A stretch of 64,000 nucleotides of DNA from Siphonodentalium dalli (taxonomy: Eukaryota > Mollusca > Scaphopoda > Gadilida > Siphonodentaliidae): positions 181,393,956-181,457,955 of the forward strand of contig CP136063.1 of NCBI GenBank assembly GCA_032622095.1, in the 5' to 3' direction. How positions within the stretch are numbered: position 1 is the stretch's first letter; each line of letters starts with the position of its first letter. The translations under genes were made by a program, and so were the position numbers. The notes under the pieces are model-generated. The model did no database searches, had not been told where the DNA came from, and saw only the letters and a list, made by a program, of their open reading frames with translations. This document shows positions 1-10,141 of this stretch, piece by piece.

Positions 1-280
1 AGCTCTAAGCTCCGAAAGGGAGGTCATCTCAGTCTCAATGTCTTTCGGGAACTACCGGTATCTACTTATTTGCAGGATATTCAATCCAAGTCACCACTAT
101 TTGTTTAGTTTGGGCCCTCTGGTAGCTGCCCAACATGTATTAGTCTTCTGGTGTAATTACATACATTGGCTTATGGTGATATTGTATATCTTGTAGGTTA
201 TCAGGTCAATCCAGTTCTTTGATTGAGGTGCATAGAGGTGTTTATTTTTCCTCGTGGCCTCCTCCTGCCAGAAAATTCTA
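1..280. other. unassigned sequence at the left edge
   Basis: No exon with convincing splice sites and no clear repeat structure was recognised here. It may be intron of the unidentified gene whose last exons lie at 1713 and 3758. Confidence 0.4.
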
Positions 281-285
281 TATTA

Positions 286-660
286 TACCATATAGTTCAG
301 TGGGCAAGATGACTTTGACGGAGATACAATATTTTCCAAAAAAATAAAATATATATCTCCTAGAAGTATCTTGCCCACTGAACTCTGAGCTCCCTCCCAG
401 GGCTTCGCACCCACCCCGCTCACGAGGAATGTCCTACTGGGGAAAAAGTGAAAAGCGATCTGGATACAGAGCTTATATAGGGACATTTGGAGATGACGTC
501 ACAGAGGTTACAGTTCACGAAACAGGATAAAATGTACCATAGAATTTTCGTACGGGTTTGTTAACCCTTCCTTGTTAATATTTTGGGGATATACCATATA
601 GTTCAGTGGGCAAGATACTTCTAGGAGATATATATTTAACTTTTTTGGAAAATATTGTTT
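286..660. repeat. inverted-repeat element
   Basis: The arm at about 327-383 is the reverse complement of the arm at about 599-655; both contain CTTGCCCACTGAAC or its complement. In addition 286-311 is a direct copy of 591-616, so the element carries three versions of its end sequence. No transposase is present, so it is probably non-autonomous. The 67-codon frame inside it is a by-product of the repeat. Confidence 0.75.
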
Positions 661-1255
661 CCGACCGATAACTCCAGTTTGTATTATTTGATCTGAACCA
701 AAGTTGGTATGTGTATTTCCCAGCTAAAGATACAGGCCAAGTTCGAATATGGGTTCCGTCAAATTATTTTTACATGAGTTACGGCCCTTTTTCGACTTAG
801 AATTTGACTGTCTGTTAACATTTTTGGTTTCCGACCAATAACTCCAGTTTGGATTATTTGATCTGAACCAAAGTTGACACAGGTCAAGTTCGAATTCGGG
901 TTCCGCCTGCCAATTTTCACCAGAGTTATGTCCCTTTTTTACTTAGAATTTTTGCCAATTTGAGGTTTCCGGATGATAACTTTAGTAAATGTGTACTGAA
1001 TGAAATTAAATTTGGTATGTAGGTTTACTAGCACTAAAGACAGGTTTTTATGTGCAAACAACGGTCGTATCAAGCCGACCCTTAGAGGCGGACATGAGGT
1101 CTACTGACCTTTTATTCGACTTAGAATTTGACCACATTTTGGCATTGAAATTAGGGATATCAGATTTTCTTCAAATGTAAGCTCAAAGTATTATCTTATT
1201 TTGTGATAGTACAATTCAAAATGGCTAAAGGGCGTATTTTGCCACGCCCTAGCGA
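661..1255 (+). repeat. dispersed block of ~160-bp tandem units
   Basis: Imperfect units each begin with a form of TTTCCGACCGATAACTCCAG and continue through GGTCAAGTTCGAATTCGGG and GTTATGGCCCTTTTTCGAC. The same unit recurs at about 7130, 9135, 9590, 17330, 19620, 23085, 26400, 28000 and, in reverse orientation, 36720. Repeated 150-160-bp cores are known from bivalve pearl/Helentron-type elements; assigning this family to them is an inference. Confidence 0.75.
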
Positions 1256-1712
1256 TGCTCTTGTTGATAACTTATTTTCCCTCCACTTTTCTGAGAATAA
1301 TGGGAGTATACTGGATTGACATTATTTTTAATTTGGTTCAAAATTTTTTATTGTGATATGTCTGATTGACGCTTGCTACAAATGTGATTCATATACTTTA
1401 AAGGCAGTTTTACCTTCGTTATAGGTTATAACTTATTTCGTAAAAATATATATAAAATTTTATATCTTCTTTATATATGCATATTTAGAGAACGAGATAT
1501 ATATACATAAATATACACATATCCTACTCTTTTATAAATCATATTTATGGAGGCATGAACTCTATCAGCCATTCCATGTTCGGAGTACCGGTATGATATT
1601 TAGTGACCACCAGCTGCAGCTTTCTGTATCTTTCTACTGTGCATGCCTAGCCGGCTGTAGCCATGGCCGGCTGTAGCCTGTGATGCTCAAATACACCCAT
1701 TATATCTTACAG
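1256..1712. other. AT-rich stretch before the first exon
   Basis: AT-rich sequence with a small tandem GCCGGCTGTAGCC motif at about 1650-1678. It ends in the splice acceptor TTATATCTTACAG at 1700-1712. Probably intron. Confidence 0.4.
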
Positions 1713-1854
1713 AAAGAAACACATGTTTTCTTTGAGTGAGGAGAAAACCAAGAAGAATTCTGAGCTGAAATTAACAGAGAAGACACAGGGTGAGATGGCT
1801 GGAAGGGCGGGGCTAACCTACCAGTCAAGTGATGCGAGAATCGTCAAGCAACAT
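1713..1854 (+). CDS. internal exon of an unidentified gene
   Basis: An open frame runs from the acceptor AG at 1711-1712 to the consensus donor GTAAGT at 1855. The exon starts with one base of a split codon and then codes for 47 residues, beginning KKHMFSLSEEKTKK, rich in Lys and Glu and probably helical. It ends in phase 0, which matches the phase of the exon at 3758; this agreement is the main argument that both belong to one gene. The family was not recognised. The charged, low-complexity composition would suit a coiled-coil or cytoskeletal/axonemal protein, but nothing here proves that. Exons further upstream lie outside the window or were not seen. Confidence 0.6.
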
Positions 1855-2401
1855 GTAAGTATAATCTTATTTTAGGCCTTCATAGATTGAGTCTTGATAA
1901 GGTTGTTTCTATTGAGTTTCAATTTTACAGCAACCTCAGTTTCTCACCGCTATAAAATTTGAAATATTTGATACATGGTTATGGTTTTACAGTAAACTGG
2001 ATATCTTTGCTGAAATATAGGTATGATTTCAATAAAAGGGAGGTGTAATTTATGTGTCAAATTTGTGTTACTTTGAGCATAAAACAATGTTACGGCATGT
2101 CTCCCTAAACAGAAATAATCCAACTGAACTGTATACCGGCTAAGAAAAGAAATCCGAGACATGTTTGCAAAATGGCTTTTCTTCATTTGAGTTACCACAA
2201 TAAAAATGGTAAATAACAAATATTAATTACCCCCCCGCCAAATTGTTTCGGTGGAGCGAGCAAATAACATAAATGTGCAGTCCCAAATAATCAACGTGCA
2301 TGGTGGATTATTTTGATGAAATCAATAAAGGTGCATGCACATCTATTTCGAACACTACAGTACAGGTAGAATTATTTGGGTGAGTGTGCACAATTGCCGT
2401 T
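1855..2401. other. intron, first part
   Basis: AT-rich intron sequence after the donor at 1855. No tandem array or hairpin was recognised. The 89-codon minus-strand frame at 1950-2219 has no recognisable similarity and lacks splice or composition support. Confidence 0.4.
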
Positions 2402-3495
2402 TATTACATGATCCTACCCTTATTCCAATCAATAAACCCATTTTATAAATTGTGATATGAAATGATCGTTTAATAACAGGAAATAGTGCCAGGTGACCTT
2501 TGACTTCCTGTTTGTTGTCTGTTTACATTCCGTATGCTACGTATCCAAATAATATGGCTTCCAGTATTTTTCCAACAAACTATAATGAATGAAGAGATTA
2601 AGATTATTCACCCTAAGGTGCATGACCTGTTCATGCCCTCTGGATATTTCGTCCTTAGTTGGAACATCAAGTATTATAATATTATGTTTCGCCGACGTCG
2701 AGTGTTTGGTTCTCGATGTCTGAGTCAGTATGTGAGACGTGTGACACGATATGAGTGGTAGTTGTGTTTACTGACTAGCTTTTTTGAGCATTTGATATAT
2801 CCCTAATGTGTTGTTGAATTCTTGTTGTAAGAGTTTAAAAAGATAGGTGGTGGGTCGTGGCCTTGTGTAAAGGAATTTTGTCTAGGGGGGTATATTGATT
2901 TTCACGTGTGGAGGTTTATCGTGTTTTTGGTGGGATGTGATAGGACACGCCTTCGTTTTGCGTTCCTGTTATCCGTGTTCGAGTTTGGTTCACCTGTGTC
3001 GGATTGTTCGACTTTTGTGTCTGTGGTGAGCCATAAATCGTTGTAATTTGTGTAGTCATATAGTCCCACTTATTCAGAAAAACTACCTGATTTCTGATCG
3101 TGACAAACACCTGAAGAGCTTAACCCAAGCGAAATCAGTAAACCCACTAAACTATAAACATAGTAAAGTATACCAAATACTCATTACCTAAGTTATCATA
3201 CTTAACAAGCAACCTACGAGAACTCAACTGGACTGACGCTATACTAAGAAAGTTAGGCTTCCCTTGCTAAACTTTAATCTTATAATGAATGAAGAGTTTG
3301 AAAAGTTATGTCATTAAATATGGGCCATTAAATACGCCAAAGAGTCTTTATTTATCTGGGACTATTTCTTTACGTGGGCAAACAATGTATAGTTACATGA
3401 AACGTCATCGCATGCCTTATAGAAGCTGATGTTAGTTTCTTGTTCCATTTGTTGATTTAAGTATGTTTTGTCGAGGTTTTGGAATTGTGTAATAA
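2402..3495. mobile_element. interrupted copy of a ~400-bp element (paralog at 34590-34995)
   Basis: Segments 2402-2596 and 3281-3495 match, in reverse complement, the uninterrupted copy at 34590-34995. That copy starts with TATTTATTACATGATCC and ends with the complement of the same motif. Here the copy is split by an insertion at 2597-3296. No coding sequence was recognised, so it is probably a non-autonomous DNA element. Confidence 0.75.
2597..3296. mobile_element. 700-bp insertion with 16-bp target duplication
   Basis: The 16-mer TATAATGAATGAAGAG occurs at 2581-2596 and again at 3281-3296. The paralogous element at 34590-34995 carries one diverged copy at the corresponding place and no insert, so it serves as an empty site. 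The insert is unique in the window; it has no poly(A) tail and no visible terminal inverted repeats. A duplication of 16 bp favours target-primed integration, for example a truncated retroelement, but no reverse-transcriptase motif was seen. Confidence 0.7.
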
Positions 3496-3499
3496 ATAG

Positions 3500-3648
3500 A
3501 ATCTACAACTCGTCTCCAGTTTATAGCGGAATTTACAAAACTCATCCAGTAAATTAGGTCTTGACCTCGCCAAAGGCTCTGTCCAGACCTAATTTACTGG
3601 ACTCGTTTTGTAAATTCTGCTATAAACTGGGGACTCATTGTAGATGCT
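3500..3648. repeat. ~150-bp hairpin element
   Basis: The left arm begins AATCTACAACTCGTCTCCAG and the right arm ends in the complementary CTGGGGACTCATTGTAGAT, with arms of about 65 bases. The same hairpin occurs at about 34462-34588. In both places it adjoins the TATTTATTACATGATCC element, so the two may be parts of one larger mobile unit. Confidence 0.75.
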
Positions 3649-3757
3649 CTATGTATGACATGGATCGTCAATAAAGCTAATCGCTCAACATAGAAATTAT
3701 CGGGAACTCGAACATTATGTCGACCATTAATTCCTCTATCACCTTGTTTTGTTTAAG

Positions 3758-3958
3758 GAACAGAAAGACAGAACTACACTGGCCAAGAGCTTTGTTGAGG
3801 AAATCACGAAGGATGCCATGTATACAGAGAGGAAGAATACAGAACTGAATAAATTCTGGTCTCAGATGTTCCATGAATCTGTGTACACGATACTGTCAGA
3901 CTATTTAGACATCAAATCATATACGAAGAAGATTCTTGAGGATTTCGAGAAAGGATAA
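3758..3958 (+). CDS. terminal coding exon of an unidentified gene
   Basis: The acceptor TTTTGTTTAAG ends at 3757, then 66 codons run to TAA at 3956-3958. The peptide starts EQKDRTTLAKSFVEEITKDA and includes FWSQMFHESVYTILSDYLDI; it is strongly charged and predicted helical. The exon joins in phase 0 to the one ending at 1854, giving at least 113 C-terminal residues. The density of Lys/Glu with regularly placed hydrophobic residues looks like a real helical protein rather than a chance frame. The family was not recognised. No canonical AATAAA was located close downstream. Confidence 0.65.
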   Translation, partial: EQKDRTTLAKSFVEEITKDAMYTERKNTELNKFWSQMFHESVYTILSDYLDIKSYTKKILEDFEKG

Positions 3959-4190
3959 ATTGTTTTGATCTCAGTGTCATACCTTTTGTGATATTAACAT
4001 TACATCCAGAATGTGAGTGGGCCTGAGTTTCTTCACATCTTCTAATGATATAGAATAAGATGCTAAGATTGCGTAGAGTATTTGTGTAACTCAGTCAGTT
4101 TGTTGGTGGTTTTTTTTTCAAAAACTCAACCTATAGTTTTGCAAGGTCGGTTCAAGGGCACTCAAAACTTTACATACGACAATAACGCAA
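3959..4190. other. 3' flank of the unidentified gene
   Basis: Probable 3' untranslated sequence after the TAA at 3956-3958. It includes AATAAG at about 4051, a weak variant of the poly(A) signal, and a T9 run near 4112. No repeat was recognised. Confidence 0.35.
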
Positions 4191-4495
4191 TAACTTGAAC
4201 AAATATCAACTGATTTTGATGTTATTCGTTATATGATACTTGCTCAACATTGTCTTGATCGAGTTTGAAAACCGGTCAGATAATTTTGAGCAGAGTTTTA
4301 ATAATTGAATTTTTGTGAATTTTGATCGCCATAGCATGATAACTACAACAGATATCAACTGATTTTGTTGTAGTGATACTTGCTCTACAATGTCTTGAGC
4401 AAGTTTGAAAACCACCCTATAACTTGAACAAATATCAACTTAATATTTGGTATGTTAGACTTCCTCAACATTGTTGTGTATGATAACCAGTTACA
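4190..4495 (+). repeat. short tandem array, ~148-bp unit
   Basis: ATATCAACTGATTTTG occurs at about 4203 and 4351 and a third degenerate copy follows near 4434. Each is followed by a form of GATACTTGCTCAACATTGTC. It resembles in length the other 150-bp-unit arrays in the window but differs in sequence. The 69-codon frame at 4206-4415 (minus) lies within it and is not a gene. Confidence 0.65.
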
Positions 4496-4903
4496 ATTAA
4501 TTCATTTTCAATCCAAGCCCATGTTTGACCCCACATAACCATGCATCAGATACGTAAAGTCATAATTTCTAAATTGAAATCCCAAACTCACATGAAATGA
4601 CAATTAACTATATTGCAGAGGACTTAGCTGTATGGAGATGACAATTACATTACCTCTTGATAGTACCCAGTTAATGAAATCAAAAATTTATTGATCAACC
4701 AACAGCACGGTTTAATTGACATCACATTATTCATAGGTGCTCAAGGTTTTGATCATAAATTTAATATATGTCATGCTCAGAGGTTTTTGTCACTTTTACC
4801 TTTTAAAAATACCATCAAAATATCAAGCGCAATGTATGATAGAGGTTGAAGAGAATGAATTATATTGACGAATAGCTGTTGAGTCTGTCAGCTGGTTAAG
4901 AAT

Positions 4904-5304
4904 TAACCCTTTACCCAACAAACCGGCCAAAACCGGCCAAATAAAGCTTCAACAGCCTAAAATATCTTCGGTCTGTCTCAATAGAACCATACAAATATGG
5001 ATATCATTGGAACCGGCTCCTTGACCACATTGTGATAGTTACAGTTATACCCTGTGCCAATGCATTCTCTTATATATGCGAGTCGACCATAGGTCGCCTC
5101 GCATATATATAAGAGAATGCATTGGCCTAAAAAAAATCTTTTTTTAACACTTTTTACCATTTGTTCTTACATTCTTCAACAATTTTATAATTTTTAATGT
5201 GTTAAGCCAATGCATTCTCTTATATATGCGAGGCGACCTATGGTCGACTCGCATATATAAGAGAATGCATTGGCACAGGACCGTTCTGTTGGGTAAAGGG
5301 TTAA
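4904..5304. mobile_element. piggyBac-like palindromic MITE (TTAA ends)
   Basis: The element begins TTAACCCTTTACCCAACA at 4904 and ends with the complementary TGTTGGGTAAAGGGTTAA at 5304. Both ends lie in TTAA, the target of piggyBac transposases. Inside are two hairpins, at about 5050-5127 and 5206-5275, built from GCATTCTCTTATATATGCGAG and its complement. No transposase is present. The internal hairpin recurs in elements at 6832, 26846, 37865, 40251 and 45151. Confidence 0.8.
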
Positions 5305-5444
5305 CAGTAACATGTCGTAAGCACAACTGAGGATAACCTGTTATGAAACATGACATGCATAAATTTCTGTTTACTCTAGCCGAAACTAAAACAGCTAAGC
5401 ATCAAGGAAATGTGAAGAAACTCAAGACAAGATGTGAGCATGTA

Positions 5445-5658
5445 CAGTAATGCCCTAAATGATCGACTCCTTAACCACAGCAGAATTATTGATAACTTTT
5501 CAGGATCTAGTTGGAAATATGGCTTGTTGCCATTCATCAGAAAGCTCTCAGTGAGAGCTTACCTATGAATGGCAACAAGCCATATTTCCGACTAAATCCT
5601 AAAAAAATTACCCATAATTATGCTGTGGTTAAGAAGTCGATTATTTAGGGCATTACTG
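5445..5658. mobile_element. TA-flanked palindromic MITE, copy 1
   Basis: Terminal inverted repeats start CAGTAATGCCCTAAAT and the element is flanked by TA on both sides. It folds on itself almost completely, with the loop inside ATTCATCAGAAAGCTCTCA. The TA target and CAG end suggest mobilisation by a Tc1/mariner or pogo-type transposase. At least fourteen full or partial copies occur in this window. Confidence 0.85.
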
Positions 5659-5939
5659 TAGCAATAGTAAAACACATTCAATGTGTCTAAACTGTCACAG
5701 GTTTTCCAGCTCTCTATTTTACTCAAAACAGGTTACCTCAACTTATTAGGCCAAAATAAAATGGATTCATGTTTCTGGTATAAACCGGACCAAAATAAAT
5801 TAAGACATTCATGTGCTTTTTCATTTTTATTTTATTTTTCATTTTCTATTGCAAGATACCTTACTTAATGGAAATATATTCCATATGAAAATGAGAATTT
5901 GAAGAAAAAAAGGAAGAACATTAAAAGTTGTTCCATTTA

Positions 5940-6072
5940 AGAAATGGATGTTGATTTGCTTGCGTTCCATAGAGTATGGATGTAAGTTGGTCTGACATTT
6001 CGCGTTCCACATATAAAAATGTCAGACCAACTTGCATCCTTACTCTATGGAATGCAACAAAATCAACATATA
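5940..6072. repeat. hairpin element with ~60-base arms
   Basis: The left arm contains GTTGGTCTGACATTT and the right arm AAATGTCAGACCAACTTGCA; the outer parts pair GATTTGCTTGCGTTCC with GGAATGCAACAAAATC. No coding content. Only one copy was noticed in the window. Confidence 0.7.
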
Positions 6073-6320
6073 TTGTATATCTGTCATCTGCTCAATTTTC
6101 TTGAACATCTCTCCAAATGAATAATAGACCATTCCAATGTATACTTTTATAATTGATCTGAGAATCCATTTAGTATAGAAAGGGCTAACAAAACAAGTCT
6201 TCGGAAGAGTTATTATAGAGTCAACAGTGAGCGATTAGTCATGAGAGATTGATTATGGTTTGAAGGAAGGTTTGAAAATATAATGAATCTTCACTATCAT
6301 CTTGAATCAAATCAAACCTA

Positions 6321-6450
6321 CAGTAATGCCCTAAATAATCGACTCCTTAACCACAGCAGAATTATGGGTAACTTTTCAGGATTTAGTTGGAAATATGGCT
6401 TATTGCCACATCGAATCCATTTTGAAACGTTCACAGGAGCCTACCATAAA
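6321..6450 (+). mobile_element. TA-flanked palindromic MITE, copy 2 (left half)
   Basis: Begins with TA and CAGTAATGCCCTAAATAATC but lacks the right half. After GGCTTATTGCCA it continues with GAATCCATTTTGAAACGTTC, which pairs in reverse complement with about 40044-40080. The two half-copies therefore derive from a longer variant of this MITE. Confidence 0.75.
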
Positions 6451-6831
6451 TCTAAATAAATTTGTTTGGATGCTGATTTTCTACTGAATTCAGCATACTT
6501 CTAGGTTGTCTCTTTCACGCACTTATGAGTCCATTTTGTTCACTAACTTACATCTATAGGCACACCAAATTTATGGGTTACTAAAAAAACTCAATTTATA
6601 AGATAATTAAATTATTTTGAGCCAAATCAAACATAGAATGAAGAGGTTTTGTTATTGAGTGGAAGTTTGTGAGCTTGTGGTATGCCTGAGTTTGTGCGTT
6701 AATAATTCAATATTTTAATCTTTGTTACTTTACAGTGCTAATAATTTATGAGACTAAAAGTCTGTTAACTGTGAATATAACAATGTTTCTACTTACTTGT
6801 TGTCTTCTCTTCCCTTTCGGGCTCAGTACAA

Positions 6832-7090
6832 TATTAATCCTTCCATGAATAGAGCTTCTGAATTTTTTCTGAAAACCCTGTGCCAATACATTCTCTTATA
6901 TATGCGAGTCTCCCATAGAGAGCCTCACTATGGGAGCCTCCAATATATAATAGAATATATTGGCCTAACAATATTTCCTTGACCTTGTAAGCCTGTGCTT
7001 TCTTTTTTATGTGCGAGGCTCCCTATGGAGACTCGCATATAGAAGAGAATGCACTGACACAGGATCTTTAATGCTGCACCAGCGCATCCG
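6832..7090. mobile_element. piggyBac-like MITE, degraded
   Basis: The left end TTAATCCTTCCATGAA resembles the TTAACCCTTCCATGACTGG end of the intact copy at 40251. It is followed by two hairpins built from CATTCTCTTATATATGCGAG. The right side ends in AATGCTGCACCAGC without a recognisable TTAA. Confidence 0.7.
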
Positions 7091-7251
7091 TCCATCCATC
7101 TGTCCGGTGTCGGGGCGTCTGTTCGCTTTTGGTTTCTGGATGATAACTTTAGATTGTCTAAAACTGAATGTAATGATATTTAGTATGTGGGTTTTATAAC
7201 CCAAAAGACAGGTCAAGTTCAAATTCGTGTTCTGCCCACCAATTACACCCT

Positions 7252-9126
7252 TTTTAGCTCACCTGAGACGAAGTCTCCAGTGGAGCTATAGTCATCACTC
7301 CTCGTCCGTCCGTCCATCGTACCGTCCGTCCGTCCATCCGTCAACAATTCTTTAAACATCTTCTTCCAATCCATAGACCAAATGGTTTCATATTTGGTAT
7401 GGATGTTCCCTAGGTGACTAACATTCAGATTTGTTCAAATGAGATCACTAGCTCAAATAGTTGCGAAAGCAGGGCCATAACTCTATTCATCCATAGTAAT
7501 TCTTAGAATGATTTCTTCTCAAGAACCATTGGGCCGATTTAGCTTATATTGGTATGAAGGGTCTTTGGGTGACTGGGGTTCAGATTTGTTCAAATGGGGT
7601 CACTGAGTCAAATAGGGGCGGAGCCAGGGACACAACTCTTAAAAAAAAAAAAAAATTAAAACAAAAATTACATTGAACTCCTTGTTCAATTTAACAAACA
7701 AAAATAAAAAATGTTTGATTTGAAACAAAATATTTATTTTTCAAATTCATTTATTTTATTTTAATTGAGATTAATTTCCTGCTCAATTTGAAAAAAAAAA
7801 TAACACCATTATAACATCCAACAGGGTGACTCAACCAAATTTGCTTTAAATCAGTCTAAAATCAAGAACATGCAAACAGCTAGCAGATACTCAGAGCTCT
7901 ATGAGATACAGTACTGGGAAGCTGTCTGCAATCACAGATATACACCATATAGAAGTCACATTGGTTATAAAGTAATGAATGAAATGGCAGTGTTAACAAA
8001 ACTGATTGGAATGACAGCTAGTTTGATTAATACCCTAAAATGCTCTGCCTGTTTGTATATAAATTACCCATGGTTTATAATAACTCCCAAGGGCTTGTGA
8101 ATGATGAATCTGACAGTTAGGCCAGTAAAACTAAATACCCGTTTCTCAGGCAATTACAAATGGGAAACTGGATGAGAAAAAAGGAGGCATTTTTCTTACC
8201 TTACCTGCAATGAAGAATTGAGAAATATTTTGTCAGGATGGTCCCTATGTGGCTGGGATTCAGTTCTGTTCTAATGGGAGTCACATGGTAAAAAAAAGTG
8301 GCATGATTAGGGACCTAACTCTTTCCATTCATAGTAATTCTTAAAACATCTTCTCAAGAATCATCTGGGCTATTTAGCTTATAATTGGTATGGAAGGTCC
8401 TTGGGTGACAGGGATACAGATTGTGAATGATGAATCTGACAGTTAGGCCAGTAAAACTAAATACCTGTTTCTCAGGCAATTACATATGGGAAACTGGATG
8501 AGAAAGAAGGAGGCATTTTTCTTAGCTTACCAGAAATGAAGAATTGAGACATATTTTGTCAGGATGGTCCCTAGGTGGCTGGGATTCAGTTCTGTTCAAC
8601 TGGGGGTCACATGGTCAATAAAGTGACATAGTAAGGGACCTAAGTCTTTCCATCCATAGTAATTCTTAAAACATCTCAAGAATCATCGGGGCTATCTAGC
8701 TTATAATTGGTATGGAAGGTCCTTGGGTGACGGGGATACAGATGTGTTAAAACAAATAAGGGCGGAGCCAGGGACATAACTTGTCCATCCATTGTAATTC
8801 TTAAAATGTCTTCCTATCAAGAACCATCAGGCCTATTCAGCTTATATTTGGTATGGGTAACAAGGATTCAGATTTGATTCAGAATTGGGTCAAATAGGGT
8901 CAGAGCTACAGACATAATTCTTTCCCTCATTGTTGAACTATTTGGCATATTTAGCATACATTTTGGTATAGAGAGTCCTTGGGTGACTGGGATTCAGATT
9001 TATTGAAATACTGGGGGGGGGGGGGTGATCAGTGACTGTTGTCGTCTCCAGAGTCCCAGTCTTATCAGTCTTTGCAGTCTGGTGAGCGACCCCACAGTCT
9101 TTGACTGTCTTGTTGTTGGAATGTTC
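7252..9126 (+). repeat. (GTCC)n-headed array element
   Basis: Starts with TTAGCTCACCTGAGACGAAG, then a CGTCCGTCCGTCC tract, then ~150-bp units carrying CCATAGTAATTCTTA and GGGCGGAGCCAGGGACA. It ends in a block containing AGAGTCCCAGTCTTATCAG and CAGTCTGGTGAGCGA. The opening GCTCACC and closing GGTGAGC form short inverted ends. A second member lies at 10142-11433. The stretch contains an A/T-rich segment near 7640-7800 and a 326-bp internal duplication at 8101. It is non-coding. Confidence 0.7.
8101..8750 (+). repeat. 326-bp tandem duplication
   Basis: ATGATGAATCTGACAGTTAG occurs at 8101 and again at 8427, and the following roughly 300 bases match closely, including GGAAACTGGATGAGAAA. It lies within the larger array element. 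Confidence 0.8.
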
Positions 9127-9710
9127 ACTCAAGTTTCATTTCCAGACAGATGATAACTTTAGTAAGTCTCAATTGTATGGAATGAAATTTGGTATGTGAG
9201 TTTACTAGCCCAACATACAAGTCAAGTTCAAATTTGGATTCTGCTTGCCCATTTTCACCAGAGTTGTGGCCGTTTTTGTTGGAATTTGCACTGAACTTTT
9301 GTTTCCGGATGATAACTTTAGTAGGTCTCAATTGACTGGAATGAAATTGGGTTTGATGTAAACAGTATTTATTCCATATAATTCAAAAACTGTATGTAAC
9401 AAAAAATATGAATCATGAATATTGGTTTATGGAGGGGATCCGACATCAAGCATAAAGCTTATGGGGGTCGTTTCCGATTACGTGTGAATAAGCCCACACT
9501 GTGAGAATGAAAACATAATATTAGGTAATTGTGTTCATACTAATTTTAGAAGATCGTTGTTGGTATATATGTTACTCAGCTACTCACAGTGTGGGGATCG
9601 ATAGATATATCAAAATGAGAAATTGGGTTTGTGAATTTACCAGTCCAAAACACATTTCAAATTTGGGTTCTGCCCACCAATTTTCACCAAAGTTATGGCC
9701 CTCTGTTGGA
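9127..9710 (+). repeat. dispersed ~160-bp units
   Basis: Copies of the unit TTTCCGGATGATAACTTTAG ... GGTATGTGAGTTTACTAG lie at about 9140-9280 and 9300-9360, and a partial copy at 9610-9705. Between them, at about 9480-9600, is a short inverted pair CCACACTGTGAG / CTCACAGTGTGG. Confidence 0.65.
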
Positions 9711-10141
9711 ACTACCAATGGTGTATTTTTTCATGCCCTAATTATGCTTTTGTTATGTTTATTTGCCATATCAAAGTTGCCCTTTACAATCTTACTCTGA
9801 ATGGATGTGGTTAGAGGGTCTTTGTTCAGAAAGGGGTAAACAAAAGTCATGAATGTACTCTGTCTTCATGACATAATCTAAGTGAGGGGGTGTTCAAAAA
9901 AGAATTTATAACACAATCCATGGAGACCATATTTCAAATCTGAGGAAGATTCAGTAGTGGATGAGGGCACACCTCTCCTTCAATTGGAAATTTCTATCTG
10001 AAACTTATCAACTGCCAGGAAAGTCCAACAAGAAAGTAGGAACATGTTCAGAGTTCTTTCTTAATTTAATGCAATTTAATGGCCTGGTTTACAAACCCCT
10101 CTGACTTTATCCTTAATATTGTAAACAAAAATAAAACTTTT
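9711..10141. other. unassigned intergenic sequence
   Basis: No exon, hairpin or tandem repeat was recognised. A short frame at 9531-9800 overlaps the preceding repeat and has no gene-like features. Confidence 0.4.
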
